Positions 19,063 through 27,762 of a stretch of 64,000 nt of DNA are shown piece by piece. Every line of letters begins with the position of its first letter. Position 1 is the stretch's first letter. The notes under the pieces are model-generated. The model did no database searches. It was not told the origin of the DNA and was given only the letters and a program-made list of their open reading frames with translations. Source of the stretch: Streptococcus mutans (lineage in GTDB: Bacteria; Bacillota; Bacilli; Lactobacillales; Streptococcaceae); the NCBI RefSeq assembly GCF_006739205.1, contig NZ_AP019720.1:1954797-2018796 (forward strand), read 5' to 3'. A program made the position numbers and the translations under genes.

Positions 19063-19063
19063 G

Positions 19064-19999
19064 ATGAAAAAAATAACTTATTTTTTAATCATTACTTTGA
19101 TGATTCCTATACTTATGCTCACAAGTTGTCATTCTAATAATAAGGCCAAAACTAACACTAATACTTCGGGCAACATTAAAATTGCGGCCATGAGTACGAC
19201 AGAATCCAGTATTATGGCCAATATGATCAGTGAATTGATCAATCACGAATTAGGTTATAAAACAACCTTGGTATCTAACCTTGGTTCTACAAATGTTGTG
19301 CATCAAGCTTTGATACGAAATGATGCAGACATTGCAGCTACTCGTTATACAGGAACTGATTTAACAGGCACACTCAATTTATCTGCTGAAAAGGATCACA
19401 CTAAAGCCGCTAAAATTGTCAAAAAGGCATTTGCCAAACGCTTTGACCAAACTTGGTTCCCAAGTTATGGCTTTGCTGATACCTATGCTTTCATGGTCAC
19501 CAGCAAGTTTGCTCAACAAAATCATCTCAAGACTTTTTCCGATTTACAAAAGATATCAACAACAGCTAAAGCCGGTGTTGATAGCACTTGGATGAAACGT
19601 GTCGGTGATGGTTATAAAGATTTCAGTCGTGCTTATGGTTTTTCATTTAAACATATTTACCCCATGCAGATTGGCCTTGTCTATGATGCTGTTGAAAATA
19701 ATAAAATGCAGGTCGTTTTAGGCTATTCTACAGATGGTCGTATTCAGAGTTACGATCTTACAATACTGGAAGATAATAAACATTTCTTCCCTCCTTATGA
19801 TGCCTCAATGGTTGTGAATAATCGTATCTTAAGAAAATATCCAAAACTAAAGACCTTATTACACCGTTTAGATGGTAAGATTGACCTTAAAACCATGCAA
19901 AAACTGAACTATCAAGTCGATGACCAATTACTTGAACCATCAGTAGTTGCTCATCAATTTCTGAAAAAACATGATTATTTCCGAAAGGGTGATAACTAA
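19064..19999 (+). CDS. opuCC: Osmoprotectant-binding lipoprotein
   Basis: A 311-residue substrate-binding lipoprotein. The signal MKKITYFLIITLMIPILML ends in a lipobox, LTSC, with Cys22 as the lipid-modified residue. The mature part has the OpuAC/ProX-type fold, with blocks LVSNLGSTNVVHQALIRNDA and ARYTGTDLTG-like ATRYTGTDLTG in the ligand pocket. It starts one base after the opuCB stop and overlaps opuCD by one base. Confidence 0.92.
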   Translation: MKKITYFLIITLMIPILMLTSCHSNNKAKTNTNTSGNIKIAAMSTTESSIMANMISELINHELGYKTTLVSNLGSTNVVHQALIRNDADIAATRYTGTDLTGTLNLSAEKDHTKAAKIVKKAFAKRFDQTWFPSYGFADTYAFMVTSKFAQQNHLKTFSDLQKISTTAKAGVDSTWMKRVGDGYKDFSRAYGFSFKHIYPMQIGLVYDAVENNKMQVVLGYSTDGRIQSYDLTILEDNKHFFPPYDASMVVNNRILRKYPKLKTLLHRLDGKIDLKTMQKLNYQVDDQLLEPSVVAHQFLKKHDYFRKGDN

Positions 20000-20664
20000 T
20001 GAGTCATATGAGTATGGCACAGCAATTAATTTATTATTTCAACCATAATAGTACCTATGTCTTGGCACAATTTTTACGGCATTTCTTAATATCCATTTAT
20101 GGTGTACTCCTTGCTGCTCTTGTTGGTATTCCAATGGGCATACTAATTGCTAAAAGAGGGAAACTCAAAGGGGTTGTCATGGGAGCTGCTAATGTCATTC
20201 AAACGATTCCCTCTCTAGCCATGATTTCTATTATCATGCTAGGACTTGGCTTAGGCACTAAAACAGTCATTGCAACAGTATTCTTATATTCTTTACTGCC
20301 TATTATCGGTAATACCTATACCGGTATTAAAAATGTTGATGGTGATCTCGTTGATGCTGCTAAAGGAATGGGAATGACTAATAGACAGCAATTATTGATG
20401 GTTGAGCTGCCTTTATCTTTGTCAGTTATTATGGCCGGCATTCGCAACGCTCTGGTCGTTGCTGTAGGAATAACAGCCATTGGCGCCTTTGTTGGTGGCG
20501 GTGGTCTCGGAGATATCATTATCCGTGGTACCAATGCCACTAACGGCGGTGCTATTATTTTGGCTGGTTCTATACCAACTGCTTTTATGGCTGTTGTCTC
20601 TGATTTGATTCTTGGCATTATTCAACGCTATCTAGAACCCAAAGGTATATCAACTAACCAATAA
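19999..20664 (+). CDS. opuCD: Osmoprotectant ABC transporter, second permease
   Basis: A 221-residue permease homologous to OpuCB, with the matching loop VDAAKGMGMTNRQQLLMVELPLSLSVIMAG. It starts within TAATG at the opuCC stop. It is the last gene of the four-gene operon, followed by a terminator. Confidence 0.92.
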   Translation: MSHMSMAQQLIYYFNHNSTYVLAQFLRHFLISIYGVLLAALVGIPMGILIAKRGKLKGVVMGAANVIQTIPSLAMISIIMLGLGLGTKTVIATVFLYSLLPIIGNTYTGIKNVDGDLVDAAKGMGMTNRQQLLMVELPLSLSVIMAGIRNALVVAVGITAIGAFVGGGGLGDIIIRGTNATNGGAIILAGSIPTAFMAVVSDLILGIIQRYLEPKGISTNQ

Positions 20665-20675
20665 ATGGAATACTA

Positions 20676-20712
20676 AAAAACCTTCTGTCTCTTAAAAGGC
20701 AGAAGATTTTTG
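20676..20712 (+). terminator. Terminator of the opuC operon
   Basis: Stem CTTCTGTC / GGCAGAAG with an 8-base loop followed by ATTTTT. A-rich flanks could also let it work for the converging glycosylase gene. Confidence 0.8.
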
Positions 20713-20746
20713 CAGGCAATTTTTAAAAACTAATCATTAAATCTTA

Positions 20747-21325
20747 TTAAGATTTCCAAGTCTCTTTGTCCGTTAAGAGGCTTTTTTTAGCTATCTTTGA
20801 AACATGTTGATTTCCCCTAACATAAAAACAAAGCAGCGCATCTTTCCACTCATCAGTACAAGTCACACCAATGCGAGAACGTTCTTCAATACGCTGGGGT
20901 GATAAATCCTCTTGTAAACTCAGCCTAGAGTCTTGTAAAGAATCACCATTAAAGCTTTTATCAATGCCCGCAAATTTTGTCAGTTTACCAGGTCCATTGG
21001 CTAATAAATGACCGTCAGCTGTTTCAAGTGCTCGAATCAAAACGGCTTCAGCTACATTTTGAGGCTTAGTCACTAAATTCAACATTTGATGTCCATAAAT
21101 TTGATAAACATACCAATGCCCCGCCGCTAAATACATGGCTTCATTTTTAGGAGTTCTGCGATCATTTGCGCTATGACAAGCACTGTCTTTGCTCCCTAAA
21201 TAAGCTTCTGTTTCAACAATTCTCCCTAAGGGCTTACCATCCAGACACAATTGCATTCCTAATAAAGCCTTGGCTGTTGCAATGGTATCTGTTTCCATAA
21301 CTTGTTTAAATTTTTTTGATAGCAT
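20747..21325 (-). CDS. 3-methyladenine DNA glycosylase (AAG/Mpg family)
   Basis: Removes alkylated and deaminated purines in base-excision repair. The 192-residue protein carries the family block VETEAYLGSKDSACHSANDRRTPKN, with the catalytic Glu in VETEAY near residue 38. It also has YVYQIYGHQMLNLVT and the typical C-terminal GPGKLTKFAGI region. No Shine-Dalgarno sequence precedes the ATG. Instead an extended -10, TGTTATAAT, ends seven bases before it, suggesting a leaderless transcript. It lies 25 bases after a YciI gene on the same strand. Confidence 0.9.
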   Translation of the reverse strand: MLSKKFKQVMETDTIATAKALLGMQLCLDGKPLGRIVETEAYLGSKDSACHSANDRRTPKNEAMYLAAGHWYVYQIYGHQMLNLVTKPQNVAEAVLIRALETADGHLLANGPGKLTKFAGIDKSFNGDSLQDSRLSLQEDLSPQRIEERSRIGVTCTDEWKDALLCFYVRGNQHVSKIAKKSLLTDKETWKS

Positions 21326-21341
21326 AATCTTTATTATAACA
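21326..21341 (-). promoter_or_regulatory. Candidate leaderless promoter of the glycosylase gene
   Basis: The minus strand reads TGTTATAAT at 21341-21333, then seven bases, then the ATG at 21325. This places transcription start at or next to the initiation codon. The same geometry occurs before rlmH. Confidence 0.5.
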
Positions 21342-21350
21342 TGAAGATGG

Positions 21351-21638
21351 TTACTTTAAGACTTTTTCAAAAGCTTTTGACAATTTCGTCGGACAAAATT
21401 CTATGATATCATAGTTTGCAATCTCATTGATCTTAAAAGGATCTTCACTAATAATTCTCTCAATTTCTGCCAAATCAGCAGCTTTTGCTAAGATGATACC
21501 ACCTGTTCGAGGATTTTTTCTGCCCGAAGCGATGAAATAACCAGAAGCATAATATGTATCCAAAAATTGAATATGAGCTTCAAGGTGTTTTTCAACTTCT
21601 ATTAGATTCTTTTGATAGGTAAGATTGATGATAAACAT
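21351..21638 (-). CDS. YciI family protein
   Basis: A 95-residue alpha-beta protein of the YCII domain type. Conserved features are the His-Asp pair (His27 in EAHIQFLDTY), GYFIASGRKNPRTGGIIL, and the closing block EDPFKINEIANYDIIEFCP. The cellular role of the family is poorly known; some members act on small aromatic substrates. AAAGGAG lies upstream. It may be cotranscribed with the glycosylase downstream. Confidence 0.85.
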   Translation of the reverse strand: MFIINLTYQKNLIEVEKHLEAHIQFLDTYYASGYFIASGRKNPRTGGIILAKAADLAEIERIISEDPFKINEIANYDIIEFCPTKLSKAFEKVLK

Positions 21639-21841
21639 AATTTTCTCCTTTTAAAAATAAAAATTGCTTGAAAAAACTGAGACTGAAAAACTTGACTTCC
21701 ACAACATTCCTGCAACTTTATTCAAGCGATTATATATAGTATAATACTAACAAAATGACTTGTATAGTAGGCACATTTTTGTAACTAGTCAATTAATATT
21801 TTAGATGATTTAGCAACAATAAGCTGACAAAGGAGAAAAAT

Positions 21842-22465
21842 ATGAAAAATCAGATCTTTAAACAAAATAGAGATGATTGTCTAGTCTCATGGGCGTTTCT
21901 TGCTGGTATTCTGTTATATATGGTGATTCGGTTTGGCTTTTTATATTTCAGCTTACAACTAAAGTTGACAAACTCCTTACACCAAACCATAAATCAACAT
22001 AGAAGTTTATTGATGGCCATGGACGAATTACTCATGCTCTCAACTATCCTTTTTGGATGCACTTTTTATAGTATACGCAAACGATATTTTCAAAATAAAA
22101 AAATACTAACAGGACTTCTAATGACAAATTTTACACTATTATTAATATCATGGCTATTAATAGTAGTAGAAACTGGCAGACTTATCTATCCTATCAATGG
22201 TTTATCTGTCGTCATAGGTGACAACCTTCAGACAACTTTAGCCGAAATTTATGCAACTTGGCATTTATGTGACATCTTACTAGGACTATTCATAATTTCA
22301 TGGTCCGGATTATTACCCCATCCTCTTTGGAAATACAGCGGAGTAATTATTGGACTGATGCAAATACTCTGTACTTATTTTGGACAAGGTATAAAGCCAA
22401 TACCCTTGTCAATGGCAATCATCTTATCAACAATCTGGTTGTTAAAAAGATGGCAACATTTTTAA
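21842..22465 (+). CDS. Unknown integral membrane protein
   Basis: A 207-residue protein with five or six hydrophobic segments (about 19-40, 65-80, 90-112, 140-160, 165-180, 185-200). I do not recognise a family. AAAGGAG seven bases before the ATG supports expression. It is followed on the same strand by a damaged HxlR regulator, so a regulator-transporter or regulator-sensor pair is possible. Function cannot be inferred. Confidence 0.65.
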   Translation: MKNQIFKQNRDDCLVSWAFLAGILLYMVIRFGFLYFSLQLKLTNSLHQTINQHRSLLMAMDELLMLSTILFGCTFYSIRKRYFQNKKILTGLLMTNFTLLLISWLLIVVETGRLIYPINGLSVVIGDNLQTTLAEIYATWHLCDILLGLFIISWSGLLPHPLWKYSGVIIGLMQILCTYFGQGIKPIPLSMAIILSTIWLLKRWQHF

Positions 22466-22515
22466 CAACAATCAATAATTGTATACTTTTCAATAAAGCC
22501 AAAAAAGAGAAAACA

Positions 22516-22833
22516 TTGAACAGTAATAAAGGTTAGAATTGTAAAATATCACAGGTTATGGAGGTTGTTGGTGGGAAGTGGCGCTTAAATGTTCTCTGGG
22601 TTATTAACAAATACCAGTCCATTCGCTTTAACCAATTAAAAAGGGAAGTTAACGGAATCACTACCATTATGTTAACACGTTCCTTAGATATTTTAATCAC
22701 AAACGAACTAGTTGAAAAAGTAGATTTTCAAACCCTACCACTACATGTCAAATATCATCAACTCTCAAGCAAAGGTAAAAGCCTCATGCCCCTTTTAAAA
22801 CAAATTAATCAGTGGGGAAAGCTTTATTTATAG
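22516..22833 (+). pseudogene. HxlR family regulator with a stop codon near its N-terminus
   Basis: The HxlR winged helix is complete from residue CKISQVMEVVGGKWRLNVLW onward, including the family cysteine eight residues before VGGKW. An in-frame TAG at 22534-22536 lies two codons before that cysteine. Upstream the same frame stays open (KTLNSNKG) with only a TTG at 22516. The first ATG after the stop (22558) is beyond the cysteine and has no ribosome binding site. The gene is therefore probably inactive, or a short form is made from a poor start. Its intact C-terminus ends NQWGKLYL. Confidence 0.65.
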
Positions 22834-22862
22834 GTTAAACCTTCCTTTAGAATTCAAACTTC

Positions 22863-23585
22863 TCAAAGATAAGTTGAAAAATTTAAAGCAATTTCAGCAA
22901 TTTTATCTTTCTCATCTAAATCGGCTTCATTGCCTAAAGACCTCGGATGCCATCTTTCTTCTGATAGATGATCTGCAGCATAAAAGAACTGACAGACAGC
23001 AATTTCTCTAAATTGTCCCCAAGCAGCGACTGCCGAACATTCCATATCAACCGCTAGACAACCTTCTTGTTTACGAGCTTTCATCTTGGTAATCATTTCA
23101 CGATAAATGCCATCAGTTGTCCAAACTTTCCCTTTTGAAAAAGAGATATTTTCAGCTTGTAAATAGGTCAAAAATTTTGCTAAAGTTCTGTCATTAGCTG
23201 AGATTTCATTTTGTGCTGGGGCATAATGAAAACTGGTTCCTTCATCGCGTACAGCAATTGTCGGAACAATAATAGACGTTTCCTTAACCTGTTCCTCCAA
23301 AATACCACATGTTCCAAAAAGAATCAGCTTCTTCATTCCCATGGCAACTAGGTCTTCCAAAACGGCCAACTTACGACCATGATAATCAAGTTCATAAATA
23401 GGAATATCAAGATTAGCCACAGAAGTTTTTGTCAATAAGCGATATTTATAACGTTTTAACATGCGTTTGAAGGTTGCTCTGGCAAAGCAAGATACTACTA
23501 TTTCAGGGAAATCCGTAATGGCTGCGACTAAATCTTCTGGATTAATAATCGCTTTTTTTGCATCATCAAAGTTACTTAAAATCAT
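22863..23585 (-). CDS. Nucleoside phosphorylase superfamily protein, uridine-phosphorylase-like
   Basis: A 240-residue protein of the PNP/UDP phosphorylase fold. The phosphate-binding region reads LILFGTCGILEEQV (about 89-102), and VDMECSAVAAWGQFREIAVC (about 178-197) is the nucleoside-binding block with the conserved Met-Glu pair. The substrate is uncertain. A GAGAAACA ribosome binding site is weak but present. It is divergent from the aldehyde dehydrogenase gene. Confidence 0.8.
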   Translation of the reverse strand: MILSNFDDAKKAIINPEDLVAAITDFPEIVVSCFARATFKRMLKRYKYRLLTKTSVANLDIPIYELDYHGRKLAVLEDLVAMGMKKLILFGTCGILEEQVKETSIIVPTIAVRDEGTSFHYAPAQNEISANDRTLAKFLTYLQAENISFSKGKVWTTDGIYREMITKMKARKQEGCLAVDMECSAVAAWGQFREIAVCQFFYAADHLSEERWHPRSLGNEADLDEKDKIAEIALNFSTYL

Positions 23586-23713
23586 TGTTTCTCCATTCTA
23601 GCTTTTTAATATCCTATCATAAAATAGCCTTAATAACTAGCTATAATGGCATAAATAGTGTTAAAGTAGTTCTTTAACAAAGCAAGCAGAGGCGGATGAA
23701 ATAAGTTTAATCC

Positions 23714-23741
23714 TTGAAATCGGTTTCAAAAATGCTATAAT
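23714..23741 (+). promoter_or_regulatory. Promoter of the aldehyde dehydrogenase gene with a consensus cre site
   Basis: -35 TTGAAA (23714-23719), 16-base spacer, and extended -10 TGCTATAAT ending at 23741. TGAAATCGGTTTCA at 23715-23728 matches the CcpA catabolite-response consensus TGWAANCGNTNWCA at every position and covers the -35 and spacer. CcpA binding here should block transcription when preferred sugars are present. Confidence 0.8.
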
Positions 23742-23770
23742 TAATTTAACTGAAAAATGGAGGAAAAATT

Positions 23771-25147
23771 ATGGCCTATAAGACAACTTATCCCTATACT
23801 AATGAAGTTTTGAAGGAATTTGCTAATAATAGCGATGCCGATTTGGAAAAAGCATTGGTTACTGGACATGCGCTTTATAAAAAATGGCGTGCTGAAGGAG
23901 GCTTAGAGGAGCGTAAAGCTCAATTGCATAAAGTTGCGGATATCCTTCGTCGCGATGTGGATAAATACGCCGAAGTCATGACCAAGGACATGGGAAAACT
24001 CTTTACAGAAGCTAAAGGTGAGGTTGAACTGTGTGCAGAAATCGCTGACTATTTTGCTGATAAGGCTGAAGAATTTTTAGAACCAAAAGCATTTGAACCT
24101 ATTCATGGTGATGCCTATTACATTAAGCAAGCAGTTGGTGTGCTCTTTATGGTCGAACCATGGAACTTCCCATTCTATCAAATTATGCGTGTTTTTGCTC
24201 CTAATTTTATGATTGGCAACCCAACGGTTTTGAAACACGCATCTATCTGTCCTGCTTCTGCTCAGGCTTTTGAGAATTTGGTTAAAGAAGCAGGCGCTCC
24301 TGAAGGTTCATTTAAGAATCTTTTCCTTACTTATGACCAAGTTAACAAGGCTATTGCTGATCCTCGTATTCAAGGGGTGGCCTTAACCGGTTCTGAACGT
24401 GGTGGTGCTTCTATTGCTGCTGAAGCGGGAGCAAATCTTAAGAAATCTGCTCTTGAACTCGGCGGTAATGATGCTTTTCTCATTTTGGAAGATGCTGACT
24501 TTGAACTCTTAAAAGATACTATTTTCTTTGCACGCCTTTACAATGCAGGTCAAGTCTGTACATCTTCCAAACGTTTCATTGTTGTTGGTGAAGAAAACTA
24601 CAAGAAATTTCTTGATATGGTTGTTGAAACCTTCAAAACAGCCAAGTGGGGTGACCCGATGGATCCTGAAACAACGCTTGCGCCCTTGTCATCAGCTGAA
24701 GCTAAGGAAGAAGTTCTTGGTCAAATCAAGTTAGCTGCTGACAACGGAGCACGTGTGGTTTACGGTAATAAACCAATTGACCATCCAGGAAACTTTGTCT
24801 TTCCAACCGTTTTGACCGATATTACCAAGGAAAATCCAATCTACAATCAAGAAATTTTTGGTCCAGTAGCTTCCATTTACAAAGTTGATACAGAAGAAGA
24901 AGCTATTGCCTTAGCCAATGATTCTAGTTACGGACTTGGTGGTACAGTTTTCTCTAAAGACCTTGAACACGCAAAAGCTGTTGCTGCTAAAATCGAAACA
25001 GGAATGACCTTTATCAATTCCGGTTGGTCTTCCTATCCAGAAGTTCCATTTGGCGGTATTAAAAATTCAGGTTATGGTCGTGAGCTCAGCAATCTCGGAT
25101 TTGATGCCTTTGTCAATGAACATTTAGTTTTCATTCCCAAACAATAA
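23771..25147 (+). CDS. gabD: NAD(P)-dependent succinate-semialdehyde dehydrogenase-type aldehyde dehydrogenase
   Basis: Oxidises an aldehyde, probably succinate semialdehyde, to the acid. The 458 residues show Asn132 in EPWNFP, the cofactor loop TGSERGG (206-212), the general base Glu229 in LELGGND and the nucleophile Cys263 in GQVCTSSKR. Annotation as gabD rests on overall similarity to short Gram-positive SSADHs; other aldehydes remain possible. GGAGG precedes the ATG. It has its own promoter with a cre site and its own terminator. Confidence 0.88.
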   Translation: MAYKTTYPYTNEVLKEFANNSDADLEKALVTGHALYKKWRAEGGLEERKAQLHKVADILRRDVDKYAEVMTKDMGKLFTEAKGEVELCAEIADYFADKAEEFLEPKAFEPIHGDAYYIKQAVGVLFMVEPWNFPFYQIMRVFAPNFMIGNPTVLKHASICPASAQAFENLVKEAGAPEGSFKNLFLTYDQVNKAIADPRIQGVALTGSERGGASIAAEAGANLKKSALELGGNDAFLILEDADFELLKDTIFFARLYNAGQVCTSSKRFIVVGEENYKKFLDMVVETFKTAKWGDPMDPETTLAPLSSAEAKEEVLGQIKLAADNGARVVYGNKPIDHPGNFVFPTVLTDITKENPIYNQEIFGPVASIYKVDTEEEAIALANDSSYGLGGTVFSKDLEHAKAVAAKIETGMTFINSGWSSYPEVPFGGIKNSGYGRELSNLGFDAFVNEHLVFIPKQ

Positions 25148-25171
25148 ACTAACCAAAAAGTTTTAAGCTGT

Positions 25172-25208
25172 TAATCTCTTAGATTCAATCAGAGTCTAGG
25201 AGATTTTG
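25172..25208 (+). terminator. Terminator of gabD
   Basis: Stem AATCTCTTAGA / TCTAGGAGATT with one G-U pair, followed by TTGC. Confidence 0.7.
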
Positions 25209-25289
25209 CTATCATTGATAGATATTTCCCATTATGATTAGAAATTGATAGAATTTTACAATAATTATAATGATGACAAGGATTATTTG

Positions 25290-25298
25290 TGCTATAAT
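25290..25298 (+). promoter_or_regulatory. Extended -10 promoter of ilvD
   Basis: TGCTATAAT at 25290-25298 lies about 60 bases before ilvD. A second TATAAT (25266-25271) with TTGATA 15 bases upstream is nearby. A weak CodY-like sequence (AATTTTACAATAATT, four mismatches to consensus, near 25252-25266) overlaps it; CodY control of branched-chain amino-acid genes is common but not shown here. Confidence 0.5.
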
Positions 25299-25358
25299 GA
25301 TGGTGTGTAAAATTTCTACATTGAATGATTATATGATGTGATGAAAGGAAGCGGTCAA

Positions 25359-27074
25359 ATGACTGACAAAAAAACTCTTAAAGACTTAAGAAATCGTAGT
25401 TCTGTTTACGATTCAATGGTTAAATCACCTAATCGTGCTATGCTGCGTGCAACTGGTATGCAAGATGAAGACTTTGAAAAACCTATCGTCGGTGTCATTT
25501 CAACTTGGGCTGAAAACACACCTTGTAATATCCACTTACATGACTTTGGTAAACTAGCCAAAGTCGGTGTTAAGGAAGCTGGTGCTTGGCCAGTTCAGTT
25601 CGGAACAATCACGGTTTCTGATGGAATCGCCATGGGAACCCAAGGAATGCGTTTCTCCTTGACATCTCGTGATATTATTGCAGATTCTATTGAAGCAGCC
25701 ATGGGAGGTCATAATGCGGATGCTTTTGTAGCCATTGGCGGTTGTGATAAAAACATGCCCGGTTCTGTTATCGCTATGGCTAACATGGATATCCCAGCCA
25801 TTTTTGCTTACGGCGGAACAATTGCACCTGGTAATTTAGACGGCAAAGATATCGATTTAGTCTCTGTCTTTGAAGGTGTCGGCCATTGGAACCACGGCGA
25901 TATGACCAAAGAAGAAGTTAAAGCTTTGGAATGTAATGCTTGTCCCGGGCCTGGAGGCTGCGGTGGTATGTATACTGCTAACACAATGGCGACAGCTATT
26001 GAAGTTTTGGGACTCAGCCTTCCGGGTTCATCTTCTCACCCGGCTGAATCCGCAGAAAAGAAAGCAGATATTGAAGAAGCTGGTCGCGCTGTTGTCAAAA
26101 TGCTCGAAATGGGCTTAAAACCTTCTGACATTTTAACGCGTGAAGCTTTTGAAGATGCTATTACTGTAACTATGGCTCTGGGAGGTTCAACCAACTCAAC
26201 CCTTCACCTCTTAGCTATTGCCCATGCTGCTAATGTGGAATTGACACTTGATGATTTCAATACTTTCCAAGAAAAAGTTCCTCATTTGGCTGATTTGAAA
26301 CCTTCTGGTCAATATGTATTCCAAGACCTTTACAAGGTCGGAGGGGTTCCAGCAGTTATGAAATATCTCCTTAAAAATGGCTTCCTTCATGGTGACCGTA
26401 TCACTTGTACTGGCAAAACAGTCGCTGAAAACTTGAAGGCCTTTGATGATTTAACACCTGGTCAAAAGGTTATTATGCCGCTTGAAAATCCTAAACGTGA
26501 AGATGGTCCGCTCATTATTCTCCATGGTAACTTGGCTCCAGACGGTGCCGTTGCCAAAGTTTCTGGCGTAAAAGTGCGTCGTCATGTCGGTCCTGCTAAG
26601 GTCTTTAATTCTGAAGAAGAAGCCATTGAAGCTGTCTTGAATGATGATATTGTTGATGGTGATGTTGTTGTCGTACGTTTTGTAGGACCAAAGGGCGGTC
26701 CTGGTATGCCTGAAATGCTTTCCCTTTCATCAATGATTGTTGGTAAAGGGCAAGGTGAAAAAGTTGCCCTTCTGACAGATGGCCGCTTCTCAGGTGGTAC
26801 TTATGGTCTTGTCGTTGGTCATATCGCTCCTGAAGCACAAGATGGCGGTCCAATCGCCTACCTGCAAACAGGAGACATAGTCACTATTGACCAAGACACT
26901 AAGGAATTACACTTTGATATCTCCGATGAAGAGTTAAAACATCGCCAAGAGACCATTGAATTGCCACCGCTCTATTCACGCGGTGTCCTTGGCAAATATG
27001 CTCACATCGTTTCTTCTGCTTCTAGGGGAGCCGTAACAGACTTTTGGAAGCCTGAAGAAACTGTCAAAAAATGA
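25359..27074 (+). CDS. ilvD: Dihydroxy-acid dehydratase
   Basis: Third step of valine and isoleucine synthesis: dehydrates dihydroxy acids to keto acids, using an iron-sulfur cluster. ATG 25359 is chosen because AAAGGAAG precedes it; two earlier ATGs lack a site. The product has 571 residues. Cluster cysteines lie in [10 protein letters not shown] and [18 protein letters not shown], and [19 protein letters not shown] lies near the C-terminus, all IlvD/Edd signatures. It stands alone rather than in an ilv operon. Confidence 0.95.
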   Translation: MTDKKTLKDLRNRSSVYDSMVKSPNRAMLRATGMQDEDFEKPIVGVISTWAENTPCNIHLHDFGKLAKVGVKEAGAWPVQFGTITVSDGIAMGTQGMRFSLTSRDIIADSIEAAMGGHNADAFVAIGGCDKNMPGSVIAMANMDIPAIFAYGGTIAPGNLDGKDIDLVSVFEGVGHWNHGDMTKEEVKALECNACPGPGGCGGMYTANTMATAIEVLGLSLPGSSSHPAESAEKKADIEEAGRAVVKMLEMGLKPSDILTREAFEDAITVTMALGGSTNSTLHLLAIAHAANVELTLDDFNTFQEKVPHLADLKPSGQYVFQDLYKVGGVPAVMKYLLKNGFLHGDRITCTGKTVAENLKAFDDLTPGQKVIMPLENPKREDGPLIILHGNLAPDGAVAKVSGVKVRRHVGPAKVFNSEEEAIEAVLNDDIVDGDVVVVRFVGPKGGPGMPEMLSLSSMIVGKGQGEKVALLTDGRFSGGTYGLVVGHIAPEAQDGGPIAYLQTGDIVTIDQDTKELHFDISDEELKHRQETIELPPLYSRGVLGKYAHIVSSASRGAVTDFWKPEETVKK

Positions 27075-27175
27075 AATCAAACATGAAAAAGACCGCTTGA
27101 ATCAGTATTTGGATTGAAGAAAAAGTTTAATTTAAACACTCTTTTCTTTAATCTTTTTCTTTCGCTTGATAAAAT

Positions 27176-27229
27176 AAAAACTCTCAAAAAAACAGTTATT
27201 GCATATTGCAGTTTTTTGAGAGTTTTTAT
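27176..27229. terminator. Bidirectional terminator between ilvD and the DUF59 gene
   Basis: Long stem AAAAACTCTCAAAAAAAC / GTTTTTTGAGAGTTTTT with T-rich tails on both strands, between converging genes. Confidence 0.85.
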
Positions 27230-27232
27230 TTA

Positions 27233-27574
27233 TTATTTAGGGCTGATTCCCAATGCTATTCTGCCAAATCGACTAATCCGTGTCATCTTCCAAGCTGGTG
27301 ACCAAACAACCTCAACACCAACCTTATTGATCCCTTCTATCTCTGACAGGGAATCAATAATTTCCGCAGGCAGAGTATCAACACAACCGCAATTGACTTC
27401 AGTAAATGTAATAACTAACTTGCAGAAGCCTTCTTCATCTAAATCAATTTCATAAATCAAACCAAGATTGTAAATATCCAATTCAATCTCTGGATCATAA
27501 ATTTTTTCAAGTTTTTCAATCAGTTGGTCGCCAATCGCTGCAGCTCGGTCATTTATTTTAATATCATCTCGCAT
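27233..27574 (-). CDS. DUF59/MIP18-like protein (SufT-type iron-sulfur cluster assembly)
   Basis: A 113-residue protein. ATG 27574 is chosen because AAAGGAG lies eight bases upstream; an ATG 24 bases earlier has none. DUF59 signatures are YDPEIELDIYNLGLIYEID and FTEVNCGCVDTLPAEI, with the conserved Cys in the latter. Relatives help mature iron-sulfur proteins. Its position convergent with ilvD, an iron-sulfur enzyme, is suggestive only. The C-terminal extension KMTRISRFGRIALGISPK is typical of Firmicute forms. Confidence 0.85.
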   Translation of the reverse strand: MRDDIKINDRAAAIGDQLIEKLEKIYDPEIELDIYNLGLIYEIDLDEEGFCKLVITFTEVNCGCVDTLPAEIIDSLSEIEGINKVGVEVVWSPAWKMTRISRFGRIALGISPK

Positions 27575-27762
27575 TGTCTGCTCCTTTACTAAAGTCATTT
27601 GCTATATTTTCCCATAAATAGACATTTTTTTCAATGCCTAATACTCGATAGTTATCATTTTTGTAAAAAAGGTTTCTTCTTCGTTCAAGAATTACGAGAG
27701 AGGTAAATAGATTTTATGATAGAATAAAGATGATAAATAAGTAAAAAAGGAGCTTTATAGAG

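Noticed and set aside
20316..20625. Minus-strand open frames opposite opuCD
   Set aside because: Low-complexity antisense frames to a conserved permease gene, no ribosome binding site.
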